From contig JADIYY010000001.1 in the NCBI GenBank assembly GCA_016705065.1, positions 1,078,454 to 1,142,453 of the forward strand: 64,000 bases of DNA, given 5' to 3'. Shown here in pieces: positions 16,227-26,272 of this stretch. Both the position numbers and the translations under genes were made by a program. Origin of the DNA: Candidatus Aalborgiella aggregata. GTDB lineage: Bacteria > Pseudomonadota > Gammaproteobacteria > Burkholderiales > Burkholderiaceae_C. Positions within the stretch are counted from its first letter, which is position 1; every line of letters starts with the position of its first letter. The notes below the pieces were generated by a model, which was given only the letters and a program-made list of their open reading frames with translations, was not told the origin of the DNA and did not search any database.

Positions 16227-17618
16227 TTACCGCATCAGCGATTCGATATCAGAAATCGAAACAGGAACATCACGGCTGATTAATTCACAGCCCTCTTCTT
16301 TCACTATCGCATCATCTTCAATGCGAATGCCGATGTTGTGAAACTTCTCCGGTACGTTGGGAGATGGTCGAACATAAATACCCGGTTCAATCGTCAGAAC
16401 CATTCCTGGCTTTAATATTCTGCTTGGTCTATCGACGATAGGCTCATTGCTTAATGGGTCGTAACGCAAATTGTTGTTGCCAAACTCTGTAGGCTCTGTG
16501 TAGCTTCCGCAGTCATGAACATCCAATCCAAGCCAGTGCCCAGTTCGATGCATATAAAACTCAAAATACGCGCGCGTTTCAATCACATCTTCCAATTGAC
16601 CCACTTTGTTTTTGTCCAGCAATCCCACATCTAACATACCCTGCGCCAGAACTTTGACGGCTGCCTCATGCGGGTCAATGAAACGGACACCAGACTTGGT
16701 AACCTTGATAGCAGCTTCTTGGCTGGCCAAAACGATTTCATATAGTGCACGTTGCGGATCAGTGAACTTGCCATTGGCCGGAAATGTGCGGGTAATGTCG
16801 CTGGCATAGCCATCCAATTCACATGCTGCGTCGATTAAAACCAAATCACCATTTCTGATATCACCCGCATCTGCTCTGTAGTGTAAAACACATGCGTTGG
16901 CACCCCCTGCAACGATGCTGCTGTAAGCACAATGCTGAGCACCTGCTTGGCGAAATGTATGCAGTAATTCAGCGTCTAAATGGTATTCACGGGTATCTCG
17001 GCCCTCGCTCAGCATTTGTTTGCTGACCTTCATGGCACGTATGTGCCCAGCAGCACTGATTTGTGCGGCTTTTCGCATGGATGCTAATTCATGTGAATCT
17101 TTGACGAGTCGCATTTCATCTAGTACAGCACACGCGTCTAGCTGAATCTCAGGGCAAATTGCACCAAAGCGAACTCTTGCACGAACTTTGTTTAACCATT
17201 GACTAACTCGGGTCTCCAACCCGTCATGAATTGCAAAAGGGTAAGAAACCAGCGATTTATTCTCTAACATCTTTGGAATGTTTTGATCCAATTCCTCATA
17301 TGAAAAAGCAGCCTCAATACCCAAAATATTCGGTGCCATTCCAGGTCCTAAACGGTAACCATCCCAAATTTCACGCTCCTGATCTTTCGGTGCACAAAAC
17401 AGGGTCGAGCCCCCATCACCAGTGATCACAAGCAAAGCGTTTGGCTCAGTAAAACCTGTGAGATAGTAAAAATAACTATCAAATCTATATTGATAATCAC
17501 TGTCCCTGTTCCGCCTCTTCTCGGATGCTGTGGGAATGATTGCGATTCCTCCTGCTCCCAATGATTGCGCAAATCGAGTGCGCCGCGCTTTGTAAATGTG
17601 TTGACTAATTTGAATCAT
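16227..17618 (-). CDS. pepP: Xaa-Pro aminopeptidase
   Basis: The 463-residue protein is a pita-bread metallopeptidase. Metal ligands are visible: LIDAACELDGYASDITRTFP with two Asp, HRTGHWLGLDVHDCG with His, IEPGIYV with Glu and IRIEDD with Glu near the C-terminus. It removes N-terminal residues ahead of proline in the cytoplasm. It overlaps the murU start region by four bases (17615-17618), so the two are translated together. Confidence 0.93.
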   Translation of the reverse strand: MIQISQHIYKARRTRFAQSLGAGGIAIIPTASEKRRNRDSDYQYRFDSYFYYLTGFTEPNALLVITGDGGSTLFCAPKDQEREIWDGYRLGPGMAPNILGIEAAFSYEELDQNIPKMLENKSLVSYPFAIHDGLETRVSQWLNKVRARVRFGAICPEIQLDACAVLDEMRLVKDSHELASMRKAAQISAAGHIRAMKVSKQMLSEGRDTREYHLDAELLHTFRQAGAQHCAYSSIVAGGANACVLHYRADAGDIRNGDLVLIDAACELDGYASDITRTFPANGKFTDPQRALYEIVLASQEAAIKVTKSGVRFIDPHEAAVKVLAQGMLDVGLLDKNKVGQLEDVIETRAYFEFYMHRTGHWLGLDVHDCGSYTEPTEFGNNNLRYDPLSNEPIVDRPSRILKPGMVLTIEPGIYVRPSPNVPEKFHNIGIRIEDDAIVKEEGCELISRDVPVSISDIESLMR

Positions 17619-18430
17619 GGTTGTGTTTGATTATTCAATTGTTTCAAGCGTTCTGGTGTTCCAACATCGACCCAAGTGCCAGTGTACAACTCAGCACTAA
17701 CCTGCTGTGCTGAAATGGCTTTTCTAAGCACAGGTGCAAGTGCTGCTTTGATGCCTGTTGGGTTACCCTCGGCAATGTTGCAATAAGGCATAGAAAAAAG
17801 CGATTTACGATAGAGTGCAATGGTACTGAAAGTGAATTTTTGCCCATTTGAACCGGACTCATTGAGAGCCAATCCATCATCACGCAAACCAAAATCCCCC
17901 TGTACATTGTGTTCTGGATTTGGCACTAACCAAATATGCGCCAATTTTTGACTTGTTTTAAATCTTTCAACAGATTCTTGTGAGAACAAGAAGTTAGGTG
18001 CGTAAACATCGCCGGCCAAGACCCAAAAAATATCACTTTCATTTGAGCTACATAACAAAGGCAATGCTCTGGCTATACCACCTGCAGTTTCCAAGGCACC
18101 ACCAAAATCAATTGCTTCATGTGAGTACTGAAGAGTATAGGTGTGTGTTGTTTCTGACTTTTGCTCTGATTTTGATAGCATGTTAGGCAATAAATATGCT
18201 GAATAGATACCAAAAATATCAATAAATTGACCCCCAAAATGATCTTCTATCTGTTGCCCAAGCCAAGCTGTATTCACAACCAAATTCGTGAAACCCCCTG
18301 AACCCAAAGCGCGCATTGCCCACTGCATCATGGGAATACCATGAACCATCAACATGGGCTTGGGATGTGTGTCTGTGAGTGGGCGTAATCTCTCACCTCT
18401 ACCTGCAGCCAATATCAGTGCTTTGACCAT
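17615..18430 (-). CDS. murU: Nucleotidyltransferase, probable N-acetylmuramate 1-phosphate uridylyltransferase
   Basis: The 271-residue protein begins VKALILAAGRGERLRPLTD with the following THPKPML, the sugar-phosphate nucleotidyltransferase signature. VLAGDVYAPNF near residue 130 is the metal-binding Asp region. In pseudomonads and many betaproteobacteria the orthologue MurU works in peptidoglycan recycling, charging MurNAc-1-phosphate with UTP; the usual partner kinase AmgK is not in this window. Mannose-1-phosphate guanylyltransferase-like activity is the alternative. Confidence 0.8.
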   Translation of the reverse strand: MVKALILAAGRGERLRPLTDTHPKPMLMVHGIPMMQWAMRALGSGGFTNLVVNTAWLGQQIEDHFGGQFIDIFGIYSAYLLPNMLSKSEQKSETTHTYTLQYSHEAIDFGGALETAGGIARALPLLCSSNESDIFWVLAGDVYAPNFLFSQESVERFKTSQKLAHIWLVPNPEHNVQGDFGLRDDGLALNESGSNGQKFTFSTIALYRKSLFSMPYCNIAEGNPTGIKAALAPVLRKAISAQQVSAELYTGTWVDVGTPERLKQLNNQTQP

Positions 18431-18813
18431 AGCCCAGAACCAATTAACGGTCGAAAATTTGCCATATAGAGTCGATTTAATTCTTATTTATAGTGAATAA
18501 ATTCGACCAAATCATTGATTTGATTGAAGAAAAAATCAACACACATGTATTGTGGATAACTTTGTTGATAAGCCACTCCACTTTGCATAAAACCCGCATA
18601 AAACAAGGCTTTCTACAGTTTGTTCAAAAAATAAGCATCGCATTTTTTCTATATAAATCAACAAGTTAGAATGCTATTTGTTTTGTAGCAATTTAATTGC
18701 TCTTAGATCAAAAATAACGACAGGTATCGCATTTTTGTTGATAACTGTCAAATAAAAATCAAAAACCTTGCAATTTATGTTAGGAAACGACTACTGAAAT
18801 TAGTTGTTAATTG
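18431..18813. other. AT-rich gap between murU and hemE with DnaA-box-like sites
   Basis: The 383 bases hold no supported gene. TGTGGATAA at 18551-18559 is a perfect DnaA-box complement, and TGTTGATAA occurs at 18563-18571 and 18736-18744, all on the same strand. The run TGCTATTTGTTTTGTAGCA near 18672-18690 resembles the second hairpin of the dispersed element but the core is missing. The murU promoter must also lie here. Confidence 0.5.
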
Positions 18814-19965
18814 CTATGCTCTCATCCGCTGTGATATGGAGTGCACAGCATCTACCAACACTGCTACATTTTCAGGAGGAGTATGTTGGCTGATCCCGTG
18901 TCCCAAATTGAAAATGTGGGTTGATCCCGTCGTCAATTTATCCATATGCGGCTTGCCAAAACTATTTAACACTTTTTGTACTTCGTTTTGAATCACTTCT
19001 GGTGGTGCAAATAGTACATTTGGGTCTATGTTGCCTTGCAATGCTTTGCCACTCTTACCATTTTGATCATGGCCTATTTGTGTCCGTGCTTTGCTTAAAT
19101 TCGCTGTCCAATCTAAGCCAATAACATCGCAGTCTAGAGGTCCCATTTCATCTAACCATAAAGCGCCACCTTTTGTGAAAACAATGCGTGGGATGATTAC
19201 CCCGTCTTCTTTACCATTGTGTGTGCGTTTAAGCTGCGATAAAACGCGTTTGGTGTAGGTCAAACTGAACTCTTGGAAAGCGCCATCTGCCAACACGCCA
19301 CCCCAGCTATCAAAGATCATGACAGCTTCTGCACCTGCTTCAATTTGCGTATTTAAATAGAGCGCAACGGCATCGGCATTCAATTCCAATATTCGATGCA
19401 TCAAATCTGGGCGACTGTACATCATGGTTTTAACATGACGATAATCGTCTGAACCAGCGCCCTCAACCATATAACAAGCCAGAGTCCATGGGCTACCTGA
19501 AAAACCTATTAATGGCACGCTACCGCGACCATCTGCCTGCCTAAGTGCTTTACGTATTGACGACACAGCATCAAAAACATATTTCAGCTTGTTCATATCA
19601 GGTACGGCAAGCATCGCCACATCGGACTCATTTCGCACGCTTTGTGCAAATTTTGGTCCTTCTCCCAAGGCAAAACTTAATCCAAGTCCCATTGCATCTG
19701 GGATAGTCAAAATATCGCTGAACAATATGGCAGCATCGAGTTTGTAACGCTCCAAGGGCTGCATCGTTACTTCCGTTGCGTAATCAGTATTGGTTGCCAA
19801 GCCCATGAAACTGCCCGCTTTAGCTCGAGTATCTCGGTATTCTGGCAAATAACGCCCTGCTTGCCGCATGAGCCAAACCGGGGTATGTATAGAAGCTTGC
19901 CGTGTGCAGGCTTGTAAAAAAGTGGGATTGACGAGGTGTTTAAAGTCGTGGATTATTTTGGTCAT
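18814..19965 (-). CDS. hemE: Uroporphyrinogen decarboxylase
   Basis: The 383-residue protein, slightly longer than usual, has the signature WLMRQAGRYLPEYRDTR near residue 32, FSDILTIPDAMGL with the catalytic Asp, and GFSGSPWTLACYMVEG. It converts uroporphyrinogen III to coproporphyrinogen III in haem synthesis, which suits a cytochrome-rich sulfur oxidiser. The slight extra length comes from an insertion near residue 280 (SKARTQIGHDQNGKSGKA). No operon partner is adjacent. Confidence 0.97.
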   Translation of the reverse strand: MTKIIHDFKHLVNPTFLQACTRQASIHTPVWLMRQAGRYLPEYRDTRAKAGSFMGLATNTDYATEVTMQPLERYKLDAAILFSDILTIPDAMGLGLSFALGEGPKFAQSVRNESDVAMLAVPDMNKLKYVFDAVSSIRKALRQADGRGSVPLIGFSGSPWTLACYMVEGAGSDDYRHVKTMMYSRPDLMHRILELNADAVALYLNTQIEAGAEAVMIFDSWGGVLADGAFQEFSLTYTKRVLSQLKRTHNGKEDGVIIPRIVFTKGGALWLDEMGPLDCDVIGLDWTANLSKARTQIGHDQNGKSGKALQGNIDPNVLFAPPEVIQNEVQKVLNSFGKPHMDKLTTGSTHIFNLGHGISQHTPPENVAVLVDAVHSISQRMRA

Positions 19966-20050
19966 AAGCTATATTGTCGCAGGCTTAAGAATGTTTTTCG
20001 TCTGCTTCTCAATGCCAATGTTTCAATAAATTATATTCAGACTTTTTTCC

Positions 20051-20473
20051 TCAACTCAGATAAGATTTCAATCGTCGATGTTCAATTTTTAAGCAAAGAT
20101 TTTCAATAACTTCGAGACCATTCATTTCACTTTTGATTCTGGCAACTTCATTCTCAATACCCAGTTGCATCCAAAGAACCTTTGCACCAATTGCAATGGC
20201 TGAATCTGCAATTGGAGGAATATCTACGCTGTTCCTAAAGCAATTAACCATCTGAATCTGCTCACACTTTGCCGCATCTTCCAAACTGGCATACGCTTTC
20301 TCACCCAAAATCGCCGAATTTGAAGCTGCCGCATTAGGATTGATCGGGATAATCCGATACCCGTGTACTTGCATGTATTGAGCTACCCCATAGCTCGCAC
20401 GATCAGGCTTCGGCGACAAACCTACGACAGCAATGGTTTTGCAAGAATTCAGAATTTGAACAAAATCCACCAT
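20051..20473 (-). CDS. CoA-binding domain protein (YccU-like)
   Basis: The 140-residue protein is a single Rossmann-like CoA-binding domain: KTIAVVGLSPKPDRASYGVA near residue 12, then IIPINPNAAASN and VLWMQLGIEN. Proteins of this group bind CoA or a nucleotide but their function is not settled. It lies 15 bases downstream of pilL on the same strand, so it may be the last gene of that transcript without being part of the pilus system. Confidence 0.8.
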   Translation of the reverse strand: MVDFVQILNSCKTIAVVGLSPKPDRASYGVAQYMQVHGYRIIPINPNAAASNSAILGEKAYASLEDAAKCEQIQMVNCFRNSVDIPPIADSAIAIGAKVLWMQLGIENEVARIKSEMNGLEVIENLCLKIEHRRLKSYLS

Positions 20474-20488
20474 ATGAGCCGCGTTGAC

Positions 20489-23400
20489 TTAAACCTTGAC
20501 AGCGGATAAGGATTGATTCGTGTATTTGCGCAATATAGTTAACAATCCGTCTTCGGAATAGGGTTTCCCTAAATACTCATTTGCACCAAGTGACATTGCT
20601 AACTCCCTGTGCTTGTCTGCTATTCGCGATGTGATCATCACAATCGGTATATGCTTCAAGCGAGTGTCAGATCTAATATTGCGAACTAAATCAAAACCGT
20701 CCATGTGCGGCATTTCAATATCAGAGAGCACGATCGATGGTATCTCGCCAGCTAGTTTCTCAATGGCGTTCAAGCCATCCACTGCCAACACAACGCGGAA
20801 ACCTTCGCGTTGTAATAGTCGCTGCATAATCCGGCGCACAGTAATCGAGTCATCTACAACCAATACCAATGGCGTGTCTTGAACTTCGTGACCAGAAGAA
20901 GATATTGTTACCTTTTGGTCAAACTCATCCGCATACTTCTTGTCGGATCCCGTAACAACTAACTGTCTTGCATCTTCACCATATACAGCTGCCAATGCTA
21001 CTGGGTTATAAATCAAAGCAACAGCGCCAGATACCAAAATTGCCATGCCAGCTAGACCTGGCAAACGAGCAAGCTGTGATCCCAAACTTTTCACAACAAC
21101 CTCTTTGTTGCCGAAGACTTCATCGACATGCAAGGCGACGCGCTGTCCTGCGCTCCTGAAAATGATAATTGATTTTGTTTTTTGTGAGTATTCTTCACTG
21201 CTAACAGATGATTGCAACAATGCCCCCGCCCAATAGAACGGCAAATTGTCTTCTTTCTCTCCCCAGTATCCCAGCTGGTATGCCTCACTGACATCGCTAT
21301 TTGGAGCAAGGCGAACAATTTCCACCAAGTGTGCAGGAACACCAAATGACAAATTGCCGGCACGCAACATCACCACTTGAGTAACGGCCGTTGTCAATGG
21401 CAATACCAATTTGAAAGTTGTACCTTTTTGCGGTTGACTATTTACCTCGATGCGACCACCCAAAGCCACAACTTCAGATTGGACAACATCCAATCCAATA
21501 CCCCGACCTGCTAATTCAGATACATTAGTTGCCGTCGACAAGCCAGGTGTGAATATTAAATTTGTGATTTGTGCATTTGATATCGAACTGTCTTTAGAAA
21601 TCAGATTTTGAGAAATCGCTTTTTCACGAATTTTTTCGTAATCTAAACCAAACCCATCATCACTGAACTCGATAACAACATCATTACCATCTTGCTGCAA
21701 TTTGATTTCAATCGCACCAATTATATTTTTTTCCGATTTAGACCGTAAATCCGTTGGTTCAATCCCGTGCGCTACACAGTTGCGTAACAAATGCTCAAAA
21801 GCTGGCGTCATGCGCTCTAGAACACCCCGATCAAGTTCTATAACTCCACCCACAATATCAAGCTTGATCTGCTTATTTGTTTCTTTTGATGCTTGTCTTA
21901 CAACTCGGTAAAGTCGATCAGAAATACTTTCGAATTCTTCCATTCGAGTACGCAGCAGATCTCTTTGTAAATCACGTGTCTGCCTAGCTTGAGCAATTAA
22001 ATCATCCTCCGTCAACTCTACTGTTCTTTGTAGACTGCGCTGAACAGTGGCTACGTCATTCACTGACTCTGCCATCATCCGAGTCAATTCCTGTACTCGT
22101 GTAAAGCGGTCAAATTCAAGTGGATCAAAGCGCTTATCGGAGTCTTTGACTTGTTCCATTCGCGATTGCATTTGTGTTTCGGATTGCAATTCAATATCTC
22201 TAAGCTGTGTTCGCAATTTATCCAAATTACCCGTTAAATCGCCCAAAGAACCCCGTAATGAACCCAATTCGGATTCAATTCGTGAACGCGACAAGATGAC
22301 TTCACCCGCTTGATTTACCAATCGATCAAGCAATCGAGCTTTAACGCGAATCGAATTACCGCTGTCTTTCCTGTCCGTATTGAGAATAGTCATCGCAGGC
22401 GATGCGACTTGGCGTTGGACTGACAATGCTTCGGGTACTATTTCATATTGAGTGGTTGAATTAATTTCCCGCGATAAATCAGAACTTGCAGAAAGTTTTT
22501 TTGCATCGGGAGTCTGGTTTAGATTTTCTTGCTTATCCAACCCTTCGACCTCAGCACGCTGATACAGATCATCAAAAGCCATTTGCAGTCCATCAATACG
22601 AGGTTGCAATGTTTCAATTTCTTTTGATTGAAGATTCTCTATTCCAAGTTCTTCGACTGCAGATTCCATGCGGTGTGAGAGTTCCCCCAAACGCATGGCA
22701 CCAGCCAATCTGGCGCTGCCTTTGAGTGTATGCAGGGTCCTTAATATCTCAGATCGGGCACTCAAGTTCTCAGGATGATTAATCCATTGCCGTAATGCAC
22801 CACCAAGACGCGGCAATAATTCAGCTACTTCCTCATGGAATACGGACAAAAGATCAAGATCAAGCACATCTTTAACTTCAAAATCCTCATCAGAAGTTTG
22901 GTATGAAGTTGAACGCTGCGGATTAGCAGTTGACAATAAATTAAGTGCTTGGGTATTTCTCAGGTTTTCAATTTGAACATTCTCTCCAACAACCGACTTA
23001 ACTAGATTTAGATTTATGTTCTGTGTTTCGCTTACAACTTCTTTAACCTCTTCTTTAACCTCTTCTTCTATCTTATCAATCGATAATGGCGATATTTTTG
23101 CATCTAATGAAATAGTTTTATCTTCAGTTATAGGCGCTACATCGTTCGAAACAGATCTAACCAACTCAGCTCCTAGGCTATCTAATTTTTTCAATAGGTA
23201 AGGGTCAGGATTTTTAAGAAATCCTGCAGCAAATTGGTGCAGCAGACGGTGACACTCTTCTGCAGCATCGTTAAATAACACTGCTATTTCAGATGTTCTA
23301 TTGCGCTGATGCCTTGTTCGCTCCATGGCCAGCTCTAAAGATTTTGCTAGGTCAGAGAGAGCTGTAAATCCTACGGTGGCGGAACTTCCAGCAAGTGCGT

Positions 23401-26209
23401 GCGATAGACCAATCGTGTCATAGTGAATTGCTTTACCAAAGTCCAATGACCATTCATTCAACTCTGCAACTAGTCGTCGCACCCATTCGTCTGCCTCGTT
23501 GAGGTAAACGTTGTACAAAGGTATGCTAATTTTCAACTCATCAATAACTTTGTATTGTTCTTCGCTCTCTATTGTTGACAGATCACTTGCCGTTTCTTCC
23601 AACATTTGTTCCACAACTTTAGAAAGCGATACTTTGTCAGTGCTTGTATCCACACTTGACGTTGAAGTAGAATCTATAGTTCCAGCAATATTCAATTCAT
23701 TATTTTTGAATCCTATTAATTCAGGAGTTTCAATCACATCAGGTAATAGCACCTTGGCTTCAGGCTCAATCGGTTTCTCCTCGCTAATGTGAAGCTCATC
23801 AATATGCACTGGAACCTTAACTTCTTCTGAAGTAATGTCGATGCTTTTTGTAATTGAATAAGCTATAAGACCATTCAGGCTTAAGCGATTTTCAAATAAC
23901 ATAGCGTCAGCTGCTTTTCGAAATACACTGACATTGTGCTGGACTTCGCGATTTTGGATTAAGTCATCCACCCATTCCCGGAATGATAAAAGTGCAGAAC
24001 CGGACAAATTACAAATTTTTGAATCGAATGGAGCTAAATCGGATAACCTGGCATTTAAAAGTTGTTCTAATGACCAAGCTGCCTCCCCAAAATCCATCAA
24101 ACCTACCATACGCGCACTTCCTTTTAACGTATGGAACGCACGTCGCAAAATCGCTTGCGACCCTCCCTCATTAGGGTTAGTAGCTAAATTTTCAAGAGTT
24201 TTCAAGCCATTTGATATAACATCAAGCGCTTCTTCGTAAAATATATTTTTTAATTCGTGATCGTCTTCTAATGTCGATTCGAAATTTTGTGTATTTAAGA
24301 AACTGGTTTTGCTCCAATCTTCTTTAGCAATTTGGTTGTTTTCATCTAAAGAAGAAACTTTTAAAACGCTTTCGGCATTATTTGTCAACTCCGCTGTAGC
24401 GGAGGTCATTGTTCCCGCAACAATCTCAGTTTTTGCACGCCCCATTAATGGATTCAGATCACCAGTTTCTGGATTAAATATAAATAGATTTTTAACAATG
24501 CTTGGCTGATAGTTCAACATATCAATTAAGAACCCCAACGCACCTAAGTTGTTACCAAATTTATCAATCTCACCGCTATCTCGAGCTTTATCAAAGTCAA
24601 AGCTGGGTTCTAAGAATTCATCAACTTTTTCTTTCATGACCTGAACAGCTTTGGTAGCAGGATCCAAACCAAGAATGGAGAAAATTCCACGCATTTGTGA
24701 GAGCTGATTGGGTACTTGGCGCAGACATGATTGATCAATTGGAGATCTGAAATATTGGTCAATGGATTTTTCAACATCCGATAAACATGTACGCAATTCG
24801 CCAACAATACTTCCCATCGATTCGCGATCGCTGACTTTGCGATAAAGCTCTTCAATCCAAGGCTCAACAATTTTAGATTTCTGTCCTAAACGAACACTCT
24901 CCAATCTGTCTGCCAAAGCCATTGCCTTAACCTGCATCTCGGCATCCGTAGTTCCCCATTCACCAAACACAGCTTCCAAGTACAGAATAGCAGTAGCTAG
25001 CTCCAAAGCCAACTCTGCTTTTGGCTGCACTTTCTCATTCGCAACACTGGCAACTGTGTTGGAGATCTCATTTGCTAAAGGTAAGCTAGAGGGGTACAAA
25101 TTCAGGAGCGAATCCGTCACCAACTTAAATTGCTCTACAGTAGAACGTATTTTTTGTAAATCGCCGCCAGATAATGCTGTCCACAATTCTTTTGCAACCA
25201 CAATTCTCTTACGCGCTTGAGCCAAAATTGCAGGATCAAAATGACCATATCTATTAATTTTGTAATTAATTGATTCATCATTTTTTAGTCCCCATACCTG
25301 CTTGATAATGGAAAGCAAAGGCGTACCAGCGTCATCTGACTCATCAATAATGGCTTGCTCGCAAAAAAACAAGAGATGAAGCATGAACTTATCGGAAAAG
25401 AGCCATTCACCATGCGACATGCTGTTGTAGTGAACAACAATACCGGATGCAATTCGCTTCACATTCAAATCAACTTCTAATTTATCTTTAGCTATTGCTT
25501 CAAAAAAACCTGCGCATAGCTTCCAAAAAGTTCGTGCTTTGAGTTGCGTTTGTGTTTCTGAAAGTCCTAGGCACAATTGACATAATGAAGTGGCGGCATC
25601 TTTACTTGATGTCTGCATGAATGCGAGTAAATAGCGATCCAGTTCAATTCTAGTTTCATCGCTGAAGTTATATTTCTGAATTGCATCAACTAACGTTGGT
25701 TCGAGCCAATCAAAGATTTTCCGTTCCCACAGATCGGTTGGGTGAACACGCTCTGCACTTGATAGCGATTTAATATCTGCGTACGTACCAAATAACGATA
25801 AAGATGAATACGCTTTACCAGCTAATATGTATTCCAGATATTCAATGACAGTAAAACTGGCTCGTTCCAAAAGCTTGACCGATGACTCATCACAAAATTG
25901 GGGTTTAGAAATGTAACGCTGCACAGCACCATCCATAGCGTCAACCAGCAACTTTATTTCATTGATACCCACAACATCAAAAACACCTGAAATTTGATGC
26001 AGATTCTGTTTTGCAACCCTGAGGTGCACTGTGTTTTCCGCTGCCAAAACGGCGCCTTTAGACCGCAGAGCCTCTTCCAAATATCGCTTCAATGATTTGA
26101 TAGAGACATCCAGAGACTTACATACCTCTTCAAATACCCACGTCAACGAACCTTTATCGACTACCGCTGGCAGTGCGTTTTCACTTTTTTGATTCGTTAT
26201 GGCTTGCAT
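20489..26209 (-). CDS. pilL: ChpA/PilL hybrid histidine kinase of the type IV pilus chemosensory system
   Basis: The 1906-residue protein has several phosphotransfer domains: HTLKGSARMVG near residue 690 and HTLKGSARLAG near 1158 are true Hpt sites with His, while HALAGSSATVG near 934 is a further Hpt-like site. The CheA dimer and ATPase part has FEHLLRNCVAHGIEP near 1470 and GRGIGLDVVQSEV. A CheW domain follows and a receiver ends the protein (LVVDDSITVRRIMQ, then LSDIEMPHMDGFD near 1825). It directs phosphate to PilG and PilH to control twitching. The intact length is useful as a control for sequence quality. Confidence 0.95.
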   Translation of the reverse strand: MQAITNQKSENALPAVVDKGSLTWVFEEVCKSLDVSIKSLKRYLEEALRSKGAVLAAENTVHLRVAKQNLHQISGVFDVVGINEIKLLVDAMDGAVQRYISKPQFCDESSVKLLERASFTVIEYLEYILAGKAYSSLSLFGTYADIKSLSSAERVHPTDLWERKIFDWLEPTLVDAIQKYNFSDETRIELDRYLLAFMQTSSKDAATSLCQLCLGLSETQTQLKARTFWKLCAGFFEAIAKDKLEVDLNVKRIASGIVVHYNSMSHGEWLFSDKFMLHLLFFCEQAIIDESDDAGTPLLSIIKQVWGLKNDESINYKINRYGHFDPAILAQARKRIVVAKELWTALSGGDLQKIRSTVEQFKLVTDSLLNLYPSSLPLANEISNTVASVANEKVQPKAELALELATAILYLEAVFGEWGTTDAEMQVKAMALADRLESVRLGQKSKIVEPWIEELYRKVSDRESMGSIVGELRTCLSDVEKSIDQYFRSPIDQSCLRQVPNQLSQMRGIFSILGLDPATKAVQVMKEKVDEFLEPSFDFDKARDSGEIDKFGNNLGALGFLIDMLNYQPSIVKNLFIFNPETGDLNPLMGRAKTEIVAGTMTSATAELTNNAESVLKVSSLDENNQIAKEDWSKTSFLNTQNFESTLEDDHELKNIFYEEALDVISNGLKTLENLATNPNEGGSQAILRRAFHTLKGSARMVGLMDFGEAAWSLEQLLNARLSDLAPFDSKICNLSGSALLSFREWVDDLIQNREVQHNVSVFRKAADAMLFENRLSLNGLIAYSITKSIDITSEEVKVPVHIDELHISEEKPIEPEAKVLLPDVIETPELIGFKNNELNIAGTIDSTSTSSVDTSTDKVSLSKVVEQMLEETASDLSTIESEEQYKVIDELKISIPLYNVYLNEADEWVRRLVAELNEWSLDFGKAIHYDTIGLSHALAGSSATVGFTALSDLAKSLELAMERTRHQRNRTSEIAVLFNDAAEECHRLLHQFAAGFLKNPDPYLLKKLDSLGAELVRSVSNDVAPITEDKTISLDAKISPLSIDKIEEEVKEEVKEVVSETQNINLNLVKSVVGENVQIENLRNTQALNLLSTANPQRSTSYQTSDEDFEVKDVLDLDLLSVFHEEVAELLPRLGGALRQWINHPENLSARSEILRTLHTLKGSARLAGAMRLGELSHRMESAVEELGIENLQSKEIETLQPRIDGLQMAFDDLYQRAEVEGLDKQENLNQTPDAKKLSASSDLSREINSTTQYEIVPEALSVQRQVASPAMTILNTDRKDSGNSIRVKARLLDRLVNQAGEVILSRSRIESELGSLRGSLGDLTGNLDKLRTQLRDIELQSETQMQSRMEQVKDSDKRFDPLEFDRFTRVQELTRMMAESVNDVATVQRSLQRTVELTEDDLIAQARQTRDLQRDLLRTRMEEFESISDRLYRVVRQASKETNKQIKLDIVGGVIELDRGVLERMTPAFEHLLRNCVAHGIEPTDLRSKSEKNIIGAIEIKLQQDGNDVVIEFSDDGFGLDYEKIREKAISQNLISKDSSISNAQITNLIFTPGLSTATNVSELAGRGIGLDVVQSEVVALGGRIEVNSQPQKGTTFKLVLPLTTAVTQVVMLRAGNLSFGVPAHLVEIVRLAPNSDVSEAYQLGYWGEKEDNLPFYWAGALLQSSVSSEEYSQKTKSIIIFRSAGQRVALHVDEVFGNKEVVVKSLGSQLARLPGLAGMAILVSGAVALIYNPVALAAVYGEDARQLVVTGSDKKYADEFDQKVTISSSGHEVQDTPLVLVVDDSITVRRIMQRLLQREGFRVVLAVDGLNAIEKLAGEIPSIVLSDIEMPHMDGFDLVRNIRSDTRLKHIPIVMITSRIADKHRELAMSLGANEYLGKPYSEDGLLTILRKYTNQSLSAVKV

Positions 26210-26272
26210 AAAATGAGTTGTTCGACTATCAAATTTAAAACAATTTCGCGATGAATAGAACTATATCTATGA

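Noticed and set aside
18431..18813. Calling this gap the chromosomal origin
   Set aside because: Only three box-like sites, no dnaA, dnaN or rpmH nearby, and strand skew cannot be measured here.
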